From contig NZ_KB895390.1 in assembly GCF_000374825.1 (NCBI RefSeq), positions 1-64,000 of the forward strand: a stretch of 64,000 bases of DNA. The letters are read 5' to 3'. Of this stretch, positions 10,029 through 18,689 are shown piece by piece (positions within the stretch are counted from its first letter, which is position 1; each line of letters opens with the position of its first letter). The notes under the pieces are model-generated. The model was given only the letters and a program-made list of their open reading frames with translations. It made no database searches and had not been told where the DNA came from. The stretch comes from Paenibacillus sanguinis 2301083 = DSM 16941 (GTDB taxonomy: Bacteria; Bacillota; Bacilli; Paenibacillales; Paenibacillaceae). Both the position numbers and the translations under genes were made by a program.

Positions 10029-10403
10029 TGTGCTTGGTCATCTCCATATCTTCAATAAAAGTGCAAAGTGGAAGAATAATAAGACTCTAGGGAATCAGCC
10101 GCATAACCGTGAAATAAATCAAAACGTCTTCAAGAAAATGCCTCTATGTCGTAAGTTATAGATGACGATTTGGAGATGTTTTTGCGTCGGAAACTAGAGT
10201 ATAAGTTATCCCGTCAAAGTAAAGATGAAGGCGATTGAGATGAGATTAGCAGGTGCCCCTGTAAGGAGATCATAGCGCAGTTGAACAAGCGAGATCGGAA
10301 CTTGGATGAATGATCGGAAAAATCGACTTGAGCAGCCCGGTGGGAAACAATACAGCTGCTTTTAATGTTCATAATAAGTTAATGTTGAAGCCGAGTATTA
10401 TGG
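10029..10403. other. Region without a recognisable gene
   Basis: I see only short open frames. One (~10155-10235) reads as an Asp/Glu/Arg-rich peptide ending at a stop, possibly a scrap of a lost gene, but it matches nothing I recognise. The right part borders the terminator of the minus-strand operon. Confidence 0.4.
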
Positions 10404-10447
10404 TCAAAAACAAAGCAAGCGAACCTAGAGATAGTCCGCTTGCTTTG
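10404..10447 (-). terminator. Rho-independent terminator of the minus-strand operon
   Basis: A perfect 11-bp inverted repeat (10411-10421 with 10437-10447) is followed on the minus strand by TTTTTGA. It lies 13 nt after the stop of the 609-aa gene, so it should end the 14022-10461 transcription unit. Confidence 0.88.
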
Positions 10448-10460
10448 CTCTTCCTGCCCT

Positions 10461-12290
10461 TCACCACCATTTGTAGCCGTTACGCTCCAGCTTCTTCTGA
10501 TCCGAGTTCTTTTCATGATCGCGTTTTCCGAAAAATTCGTCTTCTCTCGCGATCGTTGGGTCATACCAGTCCGCTTTGTCTTTCGCCCATTCCACCCACT
10601 TCATCGACTTGGGATCGAGGTTTCCGGATGCCTCCACTGCGGCAATATAACGCCTTATTTTGCAGGCGGTATCGTAGTCCTCCGAAAGATTTTCCAAAGC
10701 GAGCGTTTGCTCCACTTCCGCATTAAAGCGTTGTCTGCGCTCCTCTTTTTGCCGCTCTTCTTCCTGGCGTTTACGTTCAGCTTCCTCGCGGGCCTCGCGC
10801 TCTTGATGGCGAATATCAGAAGCTTCGTAAAACGCGATCATGATATCGCCAAGGCGATCTTCGATGACGTATGATTTGCAATCGCGAAAGTTTCTTGCGG
10901 CATACACCGAAAAGCTGATTCGACCATTGTAAACATAGTCATACTTTCTGATTTTTGGCTTTGACGCCCATGAACTGCGGCGCTTGTCTTCCTCATATTT
11001 CAGAAGCAGCATATTTTCTTCTTTCGTGGGAATATGCTTGATCTCGTCTTGCGCTTCTGAAACCGATATAGAGACAGTTTCCCCATTGACTATAAATTTA
11101 AGATCGCTGGTAAGCGAACATCCTAACGGCTCCATGGCTTTGATAAGCGCATCAATGATATGTAATACCCGAGGTAATGTTTCTTCGGACACCGTGTCGG
11201 CAAGAAAGAGAGGAGAATCCATGGCACGCCGATTGAAGCCTATTGCTTCTTGTTGTTTGCGTTTTTTCTTCCATTCCATGACTGCTTTGCGATGAGTAAC
11301 AATTGTTGGGTGCATCTTCGCGTTTTCGTTAGGTATCCTGATTTGTGTTGCAATGGAAAGCACGACTGTTCTCTCTTCCTCATTCAGAAATGCGAGCGTC
11401 TCTTTTTCAATCTGAGGTGCATACTCAGTTCCGGTTCTTACGCCTGATTTCTTAGCGGGCTTGCTACTTATCGGGAGCGGTATTGGGTTAACCGGTTTAC
11501 CCGCACGAAGCTTGGCCCAGTATCCGACCGGAGGCGTGGGAATATCAAGGGACTGGCAGACTTTACGGATCGCAACATCCGAGACACCATATCTTTTCGC
11601 TACTTCGGTTACCGGCACCATCCATACTTCTTTGTACAAGGTTTCTCTGTCATAAATATTGTAGGGTTGTCCATATTGCTCGTACGTTTCAGGTTGTCCG
11701 ACCGTTTGAGCAGCTTCGCTGGCATCGTCTTTCTTAGGTACTGAAACGGACGGCGTCTGTTCCTCGACCAGTAACACAGAAGATTCAAGCGTTGGTGTAG
11801 ATTCGCCGACAGCTGTTTCCATCTCCGATCTACCGGAATCCTTTTCAGAAATCGCTCGATGTTTCTTTTTACGGGCGGCCGGTACGGTTCTGTAAATGAA
11901 AATCCTCTCATCCGCCGGTTCCGGTAGTTCCAGTTTGGTTACAGGCTTGTTGAAATTGAGCTTGGTCCAGTATCCGGACGGAGGAATCGGAATGCCAGCT
12001 TCCTTAATCTGTTTCATTAGATGAGCATAGGGAAGATTATATTTTTTGGCTACACCGGTGACAGACATTTCCCAGATTTCATCGTATAATTGCTTACGTG
12101 TCATTACGATCTCCGAATGCTCTGGCACAGCTTTCACCTCCTTCCCTTCCTCGGATAAGCTCTTTACAACAGTAGAAATGCGAGCCTTTGGCTCAGACGT
12201 GACCTCCTGTTCTATTTGCATGGCTTGTTGATTTTCTTCTTCCGCATCAGCAGTACCCGCTGCAGCACTTTCTTTTAGCGGTTTATTCAC
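10461..12290 (-). CDS. Protein with two HTH-like repeats and an acidic coiled coil
   Basis: Up to 609 aa. Two homologous ~60-residue units occur near residues 63 and 215. Each has the pattern LY.E.W..PVT.VA.+Y.....A + ...I..A.IP.PP.GYW.K, a helix-turn-helix-like element found at the N-terminus of many uncharacterised bacterial proteins. Here it is duplicated. A charged coiled coil lies near residue 510, and the C-terminus is basic and aromatic. The frame opens at a GTG (12290) without a clear ribosome site. A much better signal, AAGGAGGTG 6-8 nt before a GTG at 12128, would give a protein starting at residue 55, just before the first repeat. It is the last gene of a three-gene operon with 12332-12658 and 12748-14022. 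DNA binding is likely; the target is unknown. Confidence 0.7.
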   Translation of the reverse strand: MNKPLKESAAAGTADAEEENQQAMQIEQEVTSEPKARISTVVKSLSEEGKEVKAVPEHSEIVMTRKQLYDEIWEMSVTGVAKKYNLPYAHLMKQIKEAGIPIPPSGYWTKLNFNKPVTKLELPEPADERIFIYRTVPAARKKKHRAISEKDSGRSEMETAVGESTPTLESSVLLVEEQTPSVSVPKKDDASEAAQTVGQPETYEQYGQPYNIYDRETLYKEVWMVPVTEVAKRYGVSDVAIRKVCQSLDIPTPPVGYWAKLRAGKPVNPIPLPISSKPAKKSGVRTGTEYAPQIEKETLAFLNEEERTVVLSIATQIRIPNENAKMHPTIVTHRKAVMEWKKKRKQQEAIGFNRRAMDSPLFLADTVSEETLPRVLHIIDALIKAMEPLGCSLTSDLKFIVNGETVSISVSEAQDEIKHIPTKEENMLLLKYEEDKRRSSWASKPKIRKYDYVYNGRISFSVYAARNFRDCKSYVIEDRLGDIMIAFYEASDIRHQEREAREEAERKRQEEERQKEERRQRFNAEVEQTLALENLSEDYDTACKIRRYIAAVEASGNLDPKSMKWVEWAKDKADWYDPTIAREDEFFGKRDHEKNSDQKKLERNGYKWW

Positions 12291-12331
12291 TGTCTGTGGT
12301 GCGAGAATAGCGTCAAATTGTCTGATTCCCC

Positions 12332-12658
12332 CTATCCCTCGTTTTCGCTTAATAGAAAAACCAGGTCCCGTTTCATTTCCTCGAATTGATTAATAATCGT
12401 ATTCAAATTTTTCTCGATATTCTCGACCTGGACAGCATTGATTTTTCCGTGGTTATAAGCAATGAGACGTTCCGGTATGATGGTATAGGACCAACTTTCT
12501 CTGTAGCGGTCTTCGTTACGGACCGCAAAACCGATGGGCAACAAGTCGTTGCGCATGCCGAGTGTCAGCATGCTCGGGGATATACCCAAATAATCTGCAG
12601 CGATTTTTATTGTGATTTTGGGGATATTTCTGATCTCTTCATCCGAATACTTCGCCAT
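12332..12658 (-). CDS. Small excisionase-like DNA-binding protein
   Basis: A 108-aa protein with an N-terminal segment KITIKIAADYLGISPSML that resembles the helix-turn-helix of MerR/excisionase-like small proteins of Firmicute mobile elements. The second half is a basic region with a short amphipathic helix. The ATG at 12658 is chosen because AAGGAGGTG lies eight bases upstream; the longer frame to 12667 would start at a GTG inside that ribosome site. It sits between the 609-aa and 427-aa genes on the same strand, probably as one operon. It may regulate the operon or act in DNA mobility (inference). Confidence 0.65.
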   Translation of the reverse strand: MAKYSDEEIRNIPKITIKIAADYLGISPSMLTLGMRNDLLPIGFAVRNEDRYRESWSYTIIPERLIAYNHGKINAVQVENIEKNLNTIINQFEEMKRDLVFLLSENEG

Positions 12659-12747
12659 ACGTTTCACCTCCTTGATCCGGTTCCGACGTCACAATCAGGC
12701 TAAAGATATTGTTCTTCGGTATAAAAAACGATCTCAGCTACTTCCAG

Positions 12748-14022
12748 TCACTTTTGCAGCGAAAGAGTGTATTCTTCCGTATTGTTGAGCAAATCGATTT
12801 TTTGCTGCAGTTTGACTACGAAGCTCAAGAAGTCGGTGTTTTTTTTATTTTCCAATTTGAATGAGTTGATGATATTTTTGATGGTTTCGTTTTGTTCGGA
12901 GGTTAATTCATCTATAATCAGAATGATTCTCAAATTGGAGCGGAAAGCCCTGTCCAGCAAGCCGTGAAGCTTATATGAAATGGTCTGTTCTTTGATTTCA
13001 GGATCCAGTTCATGCATCCACGTGGCTGCTTTGGACATGATTGAATCATCCTCGTTGATGTACTTAATGATTTTCTCGGACCATTTATGGATCGTATCTT
13101 CTCTGATTTTCGTGTCTGTAGCAATGCTAAAGGTAGATGCAAACCGCATCAACTGAGGGATAATGTGCCCATTTAGATGCTCGAATTTTTCCAAACGTGT
13201 TTTTTTGTATCGTCCATAACATTCGTATTCAATTAAGTTAATTTGGATGGGCATCGTTTTATCGTCGGGAAAGAAGCGGACGAGCAGTGCATCAGGATAT
13301 CCGCTGATCCCAGCGATCATTTTGTTATTAGTATCTTTTTTAGGGGCAGTCATGAACATCCTGTTTTGTGGAATTAGCACGGATCGATACTCGGAAAAAT
13401 CATCGAATAAATGATAAAAGTTTGCATTGACCAGCGGCTCCAATCCTTTGAGCTTGTCTGTTTCATTCTCGAATTTGACGGTGACATAAGTGCTCGTGAT
13501 GTTGATTTTAACATCGGGAACAGTATTCAAGACTTCTTGGTAATTTTCTTCGGTCACCGCATCCGTAGACCACTCTTCAGCGTCAGAAGGGTTACCGTTG
13601 CCGTTAATCGTAAAAGGATGTTCGAATTGAAGCAGCTCATTGGTTCGATTCTGCTCGAAACCAGTTTGAAGCAACAGCAGAGCCGTCTCATCGGTTATGG
13701 TTTTTGCGGATTGCACATATTTTAGGCTCCAATACTTTCCACCAGCTTGCTCCAGAATGCTGATGTCAAACGGTTGGCAGTATTCGATTTCGCAAAGTGA
13801 AAAACATTGCGGATATTGATCGCTGTCTTTCCAAGGCCGAAAATCGGTAGGTTCTTTTAATTTACCGCGAGCTCCGCATAGTGATTTATTTCCTACTTTC
13901 ACTACAATATAGACCCGGTCATTCACGTTAGCGACTCTTTTCGTAAAGCCGGCTACTTGTTGATTGATGCATGTATAATAATTTTCCAAAGAAGTTCCAC
14001 AATGTAAGATACGCTCTCCCAT
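12748..14022 (-). CDS. Putative EVE/PUA-like domain fused to a PD-(D/E)XK-like nuclease domain
   Basis: About 424 aa. The first ~110 residues have alternating strands with RVYIVVKVGN and CSLCEIEYCQPFDI-type patterns reminiscent of EVE/PUA-fold domains, which read modified bases in some restriction systems. Residues ~235-270 contain GYPDALLV followed by INLIEYECYG. The spaced PD and E.E residues fit a PD-(D/E)XK nuclease core, although the final Lys is not evident, so the match is weak. Three ATGs (14031, 14028, 14022) are possible. The last is best spaced from AAGG and is used here. It is the first gene of the minus-strand operon and lies near other defence-like genes. The nuclease and defence roles are inferences. 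Confidence 0.5.
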   Translation of the reverse strand: MGERILHCGTSLENYYTCINQQVAGFTKRVANVNDRVYIVVKVGNKSLCGARGKLKEPTDFRPWKDSDQYPQCFSLCEIEYCQPFDISILEQAGGKYWSLKYVQSAKTITDETALLLLQTGFEQNRTNELLQFEHPFTINGNGNPSDAEEWSTDAVTEENYQEVLNTVPDVKINITSTYVTVKFENETDKLKGLEPLVNANFYHLFDDFSEYRSVLIPQNRMFMTAPKKDTNNKMIAGISGYPDALLVRFFPDDKTMPIQINLIEYECYGRYKKTRLEKFEHLNGHIIPQLMRFASTFSIATDTKIREDTIHKWSEKIIKYINEDDSIMSKAATWMHELDPEIKEQTISYKLHGLLDRAFRSNLRIILIIDELTSEQNETIKNIINSFKLENKKNTDFLSFVVKLQQKIDLLNNTEEYTLSLQK

Positions 14023-14121
14023 GTCCATCATCCTTGCCTTATGATTAAATTACCAATTTCGACATGGTTAGTAAAAATCCTTTCTGGTGTAGTAACTGAA
14101 AGAGAGAAAGGTTTGTTTGTT

Positions 14122-14163
14122 ATGCATAGAAATATACCTATTGAAGTTTTAGAAAAATATTAA
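14122..14163 (+). other. Short peptide frame before the acetyltransferase
   Basis: ATG at 14122 opens a 13-codon frame ending in TAA, 16 nt before the acetyltransferase start. It could be a leader peptide or the tail of a lost gene. No Shine-Dalgarno is obvious. Confidence 0.25.
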
Positions 14164-14179
14164 GAAAGAGGATGATACA

Positions 14180-14632
14180 ATGCTAAAATCATTTGATATA
14201 CCAGATACTGATTTTGATGGTTTACGTTTTTTGTTAGAACAGTTGACCTCTGATAAGGTCGAAGTACAAAATTATTTAGGTGGAAGGTCGCTAAGAAAAG
14301 TTGAAATCAATTCTGCCGAAGGAAAAGTTAGACTAGACTTACGTTCAGAGCTTTATTTCCATGAAGGTGTCTATTATCAAAGCCTGATTATTGGTGTTAT
14401 TGCATTGGTCCCTGAGCGGATGGGGATTGGGACAATAGTGATCGAATGGTTAAAAAATTATGCCAGAAGCAAAGGTTTTGAACGAATTTGTATCGAAAAT
14501 GCCAACACGGAGGCGAGTATTGGATTGGCAAGGAAAATGGGTTTCATTAATGTCCCTAGTAGTCCAATTATTCAAGAGGTTCTCAAAATAGAAGCGTCGC
14601 CTGATTATCATTTACTGCTAGTAAGATCATAA
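14180..14632 (+). CDS. GNAT-family N-acetyltransferase
   Basis: A 150-aa protein of normal GNAT length. The segment VPERMGIGTIVIEWL matches the acetyl-CoA pyrophosphate-binding motif A (R/Q-x-x-G-x-G/A). A downstream strand-helix reads ICIENAN...GLARKMGFI, with the typical KMGF end of motif B. The family transfers an acetyl group from acetyl-CoA to an amine; the substrate cannot be told. The start ATG has GAGGAT upstream at good spacing. The gene stands alone between a minus-strand operon and a long non-coding zone. Confidence 0.8.
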   Translation: MLKSFDIPDTDFDGLRFLLEQLTSDKVEVQNYLGGRSLRKVEINSAEGKVRLDLRSELYFHEGVYYQSLIIGVIALVPERMGIGTIVIEWLKNYARSKGFERICIENANTEASIGLARKMGFINVPSSPIIQEVLKIEASPDYHLLLVRS

Positions 14633-15439
14633 TTACTTTTTATAGTTTATTTTAGATCTAAAAAGTACCTCCAACTTCGAGAGAGTTGGGGGAGTTAATG
14701 CTTACTTTGATCATTTCTGTAATATTCCGATACTCGTAACAAATTATTGGCCAACTTAGAACTTGGTTTCGGTTGATCACTCTCATTTCGAATTGACTTA
14801 CAACATCATTCTATGGTTAGATACCTAGTCCGTATCCGGCGAATGCCTATAGTTAAGCGCCCCTTTTTACCCCAGATTGACTGACACCTGCAGGTTCGGC
14901 GAATCAACCTAGATAATGGAATTCTTCGAAAATTGCGTACGGATAGCCTGTTACAGAAAAACAATGAAGAACCCCAAGCGGAAAGGGCAAGGGGGTGGAA
15001 TGCAGGAGATTCTAATTTATTAACGCACGCTTGCACATGTTACGAAAAACAAAAAGACGCCGTAGTTCGAAATCTTTATTTCCAATTCGGATATTAAGAT
15101 TTTGAGATGAAAATAAATAAGGGAAGTTTTGTAACTCTAATCTCGCAAAAGTTGGAATCTTCTAGTATAATATATCTATAAAGCGAGGATTAGACAGGGA
15201 TTTGGACTATATTTTCTGGGTTGGTTATTAGGACAAAGGTCCATTTTTTGGTCGAAACTGTGCTTCTTGTGCTTTTCCTAAAGAAAGATTGGAAAAGAGG
15301 GAGGGATTTGATGTCGAACCTATGTAGGTAGTAGCACCTGAAGGCTGTTAAATGACATTATGAGGTCAGGTGAGGGATTCGATCATCGCCATGGACGAAT
15401 GGGTTATGAAGTAATCTCCGATTGGTTGTCCAAATAAAT
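14633..15439. other. Long non-coding stretch before the riboswitch
   Basis: No supported gene in ~800 bases. A 14-bp perfect palindrome (14650-14663) and a short CCAACT/AGTTGG hairpin near 14675 follow the acetyltransferase, but neither has a T-run in the right place. Several short frames exist on both strands without ribosome sites or recognisable motifs. The region may hold gene debris. Confidence 0.4.
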
Positions 15440-15444
15440 ATGAG

Positions 15445-15548
15445 CTGAAGGAAAAATGGCAAACCCGCTCGAAAGACGGGGACGCAAAGCCACGGGTCTG
15501 CGGCCGTAAGGCTATGATCGCCGGGTTACCCTAAAAGGCAGGCTTCCA
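15445..15548 (+). promoter_or_regulatory. Cyclic di-GMP-I (GEMM-I) riboswitch
   Basis: The conserved core is present in order: GGCAAACC, a GAAA tetraloop, GGGGACGCAAAGCC, CACGGG and GCCGGGTTACC. This matches the class I cyclic-di-GMP aptamer. The closing stem can form between GGAA (15450) and TTCC (15544). A terminator hairpin follows at once, so this is a transcription-control switch. The downstream gene is a damaged sensor kinase (15640) with its response regulator. Confidence 0.9.
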
Positions 15549-15554
15549 GAGAAA

Positions 15555-15581
15555 AGGCACGTTAGGGTACGTGTCTTTTTT
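15555..15581 (+). terminator. Riboswitch expression-platform terminator
   Basis: An 8-bp stem (15555-15562 with 15569-15576) is followed by five T residues, immediately after the c-di-GMP aptamer. It is the expected off-state terminator. The first downstream ribosome site, GAGGGAGGG, is near 15623. Confidence 0.85.
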
Positions 15582-15639
15582 GTCGTCTATGTCCGATTCC
15601 GAATAAGCCGAGGAACCTCATCGAGGGAGGGAACCGAAA

Positions 15640-16475
15640 GTGGTGCTTGTATTGTCATTATTGTTGATGACTGCCATTCTGCTATTCGCCCATCCGAGAA
15701 GCGAGCCAAATCGTTGGCCAGTTCAGTCGCTTTTTTCTCTGTACTCGGAGAGTTGACCATCGCCATAGATGTGAATTTAATTCCCGGAATTGTCCCTTTG
15801 GCTAACGATCCAATTATAGCCGGACTGGAGTGGGTAAAAGAGTCACGGCCAAACTTATATTTTATCTTGCCCAACGAAACAAGCAACAGGAGTTGTTTCG
15901 GGATACATCTCATTTGATCGATGCTACCGAGCGGATAATAGCAATAGCTTTCCGTTTTCGTCATTCATCACAACAGTTGGTATTATACGAGCAGTCATGT
16001 ATTATAAATGAACTCGTTGATCAACTATTGAATAGCTTGGCGGGAGAATTTTGCAGCAAGAATCTTAAAGTCCGAAAAAAATTGGATGAATCGCTTGTTT
16101 TGTATTGTGATTCCGTTCACGTGCAACAAGTCATGAAGAACCTCTTCTATAACGCGATTGAAGCGATGTCCGAAGGAGGGTGTCTGACAATAACGTCGAA
16201 TCTCTCGCAAGAAACGATGGATATTACCGTTCGTGATTCCGGTTGCGGCATCGCACCGGAAGCCATGCCATATATTTTTGAACCTCACTTTACAACCAAA
16301 TCAAACGAAGGGAATGATGGATTTGGGTTATTCTACAGTCATGAAGTCATGCGTCACCATCAAGGATCCATCGAGGTACAAAGTCTAATCGGAATCGGTA
16401 CGTCATTTACGCTTCATTTTCCCATCCAAAGAGTCATTCGTCATTCACCGCCATTGAACCGATGGGAGGGAGATC
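15640..16475 (+). pseudogene. Damaged sensor histidine kinase
   Basis: A GTG start at 15640 with GAGGGAGGG upstream begins a hydrophobic N-terminus (LVLSLLLMTAILLFA). The coding sense then jumps to another frame near 15710-15735 and to a third near 15830. The last piece ends in a good HATPase_c domain: N-box NLFYNAIEAM, G1-box DSGCGIA and G2-like GFGLFYS. The DHp region has no recognisable H-box (HExRNPL), so both frameshifts and an internal deletion are likely. The final frame also runs past the expected stop into the regulator gene. It was presumably the partner of the response regulator at 16476 and was controlled by the c-di-GMP riboswitch. Confidence 0.75.
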
Positions 16476-17096
16476 ATGAGCAAGATCAAAGTACTATTGG
16501 TGGAAGACGATCCGGTGTGGAACGAATATATATCCGAAACGGTGAATCGGGAACCGGATTTGTTTTTGGTCGGAACGGCTCAGACGAAAGTCAATGCAAT
16601 TCGCATTGTCAGTATGTTAGACATTGATGTGGTGCTGGATGGGAAAAAGGCAGACGGGCTTGACGCGGCGCTCGAGATTGTCAGCATGAGTAATGCGAAA
16701 GTCATCATGCTTACAGTATTAGATCAGGCAGAGATCGTTTCTGAGGCGTTCGGCAACGGTGCTTTCAATTATATTCTCAAGACGGCGCTTGAAGATATTC
16801 CGGAGGCTATTCGAGCCGCATATGCGGGCCTATCCTCCATTCATGCTTCTGCCGCAGGCGTGCTTCGATCCGAGTTTATACGAATGAAGCAACAAAAAAT
16901 GCGCCAAAAATTAACGCGAACCGAAGTTGAAATCCTCCGTTTTATTCACAATGGTCATACCCGTTCCGCAATTGGGGAACATTTGCATATAACGGAAAGT
17001 ACGGTCAAAAAGCATGTAAACCGAGTGATTCGAAAATTAATGGTCCATACCGGCAGAGAAGCTGCCAAAAAAGCAAAATTGAAAGGAATATTATAA
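16476..17096 (+). CDS. NarL/LuxR-type response regulator with altered receiver
   Basis: A 206-aa protein with an N-terminal receiver (KVLLVEDDPVW acidic pair, conserved Lys in YILKT) and a C-terminal LuxR-type helix-turn-helix (LTRTEVEILRFI ... ESTVKKHVNRVIRKL). In this family the phosphoacceptor Asp is usually followed by a loop such as DxNL before a DG turn. Here the loop reads VVLDGKKADGLDAAL, apparently about five residues short, so phosphorylation may be lost. GGGAGG lies ten bases before the ATG. The partner kinase upstream is broken. An IS remnant begins only 14 bp after the stop. Confidence 0.8.
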   Translation: MSKIKVLLVEDDPVWNEYISETVNREPDLFLVGTAQTKVNAIRIVSMLDIDVVLDGKKADGLDAALEIVSMSNAKVIMLTVLDQAEIVSEAFGNGAFNYILKTALEDIPEAIRAAYAGLSSIHASAAGVLRSEFIRMKQQKMRQKLTRTEVEILRFIHNGHTRSAIGEHLHITESTVKKHVNRVIRKLMVHTGREAAKKAKLKGIL

Positions 17097-17109
17097 GGTC
17101 CATGTATAT

Positions 17110-18546
17110 TGAGCATTTTGCATAATCCAATTTGGACGTAAAGACAACAAGAATCCATCGGGATCAATGCTTAATTGTGCCTTAAGCCTAAATATGGGCA
17201 GACCTGCAAAATTTTTTGCCTTTTCTTGTTTTTAAATGGCTATTTCGTTCTTCATAAAAGTTGCAGAAAGTGCGGAGACGAGCAATACAATGGCATTAAG
17301 ATACTGCTGAGTTCACTTTCTAAATCCCCCAGACATGTAGGCTGTCTGCGGTTAGATAAGTTTTCATTCTGGAGTTGCACCTTTCCACGCTGGTACGTTC
17401 GTTGTAAAGTTCCTTCCAGCGCTTCGTATCCGGTGTGGGCTGCTGAATCGCCGCAGGTCGTCCTTTGTATCTACTTTAATTACCATGCCGTAGTAGAGGA
17501 TGAACAAGCCGCCGTACCTAACGGACAATCGACTTTATCGGTGACGTAAGGGCAGCGAAATTTCAAAAAATCGCCGTCAGCGCCCCAATAGGTCATCGCA
17601 AATCCCATTGAGCAACATGGTGTTCCGTTTGTTGTCATCCCGGCAGGTGGCTCTTTTGCTCCTCGAGGATTGAGAGGAACAATAGCTTGTACCTTTACGT
17701 TTCGGGCGGTTTCATAAACCTTTATTTGGTCGTAGCCTGCATTAAGTATAAAGAATTTAACGCTGGTTTCGGTAGCGACCTCCTTCATCAGGCTTGGAGC
17801 CATCTCCCCGTCGTTGACATGCGCTGGCGTGACTTCCAGTACCAATGGAAGTTCACTTTTCGTATCCACGGCGAGGCGAAGTTTGTAACCGAACCAAGTG
17901 ATCTTGTTGCCAAAGGAGTCGAATTTGGTTCCCAATTGCCATTGTCAGTTTGTTTGCTCTTCTTCTTGGGCTGCTTCATTTCGTAAGCATGAATAGCGGC
18001 GCTATCGATCGCAACGTGGCTGCCGTCGATGATGCCGTCTTTGCCTACAGCGTTTTACCAAATCATCGAAACTGCTTAGCTAAGTCTTTCTTCGTCAGCT
18101 CAGCAAGACTCGGCTTAATGTAGCGCTGGACGGAGCTTCGCGACCGAGGGGAAGTCCACATTAATAGCGAAATCGAAGATCGGTGTCCAAGCGATGATGT
18201 AGGCCGGTAAATGTTTGAATGTGCTCAAGATGAGCAGCTAAAAGTGCACGTAAAGTGCCTTCTCTACAGTGGCCGTAAGCCACTCGGGGCGAACGACTTC
18301 GCAGTTCTTTGGCATAAGGCCGAAGATCCAAAGCACTAAAAAAGATAGGCAATCGATCTTTTGATTGCATTTTTAGCAGATCTTCAAAGGAAAATAGACT
18401 TTCTTGGAGAATATACAAGGTGACTTCCTCCATTCTTGAGATTTTTGGTTTGGTCAACGAAAAACTTCTCCAAGTTGGGGTGAAGTCCCTTTTTTATGTC
18501 CGGAATTCCTTACGTATCAAGGGCTTAGGTTAATGCAAAATGCTCA
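17110..18546 (-). mobile_element. Degenerate insertion sequence (IS4/IS1182-like)
   Basis: Matching terminal inverted repeats mark the ends: TGAGCATTTTGCAT at 17110-17123 and its exact complement at 18533-18546, with partial similarity beyond. The ~1.44-kb interior encodes a minus-strand DDE transposase in broken frames. No target-site duplication is visible. The element lies directly after the response regulator gene. Confidence 0.8.
17300..18457 (-). pseudogene. Remnant DDE transposase (IS4/IS1182-like)
   Basis: N-terminal piece 18457-18161 (RMEEVTLYILQ..., then a dense Arg/Leu segment), middle pieces in two frames around 17980-17480 (GYKLRLAVDTKSELPLVLEV, FFILNAGYDQ) and a C-terminal piece near 17450-17310 (RWKELYNERTSVERCNSRMK) together outline a DDE transposase. 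Frames change at least twice, and the last catalytic region ends in a premature stop. In the GYD block an Asn stands where the second catalytic Asp is usually found. The enzyme is certainly inactive. Confidence 0.75.
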
Positions 18547-18689
18547 TTTTAATATTGAAAGATGCGAACAGCGCCTTAAAACCCAAGGGAGGTGCTATTC
18601 TTTTTGTTTGGCATCATAGAATCGAATTTATTGCTGGGAACCTAGCAGTAACCCTTGTCTTATTTAATGAGGCAAGGGTTGTTTATGGT

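Noticed and set aside
9964-10161. 65-codon frame overlapping the end of the YobI-type gene
   Set aside because: Off-frame overlap with a real gene and no independent signal.
14650-14663. 14-bp perfect palindrome after the acetyltransferase
   Set aside because: An AT-rich self-complementary sequence with no loop or T-run; too short and simple to call an operator.
14806-15036. 76-codon minus-strand frame in the non-coding stretch
   Set aside because: Arg/Ser-rich, no ribosome site, no recognisable motif; probably chance.
18650-18680. Hairpin AACCCTTG/CAAGGGTT as a terminator
   Set aside because: A good stem but no T-run on either strand; it overlaps the MATE relic end and may be a decayed terminator at best.
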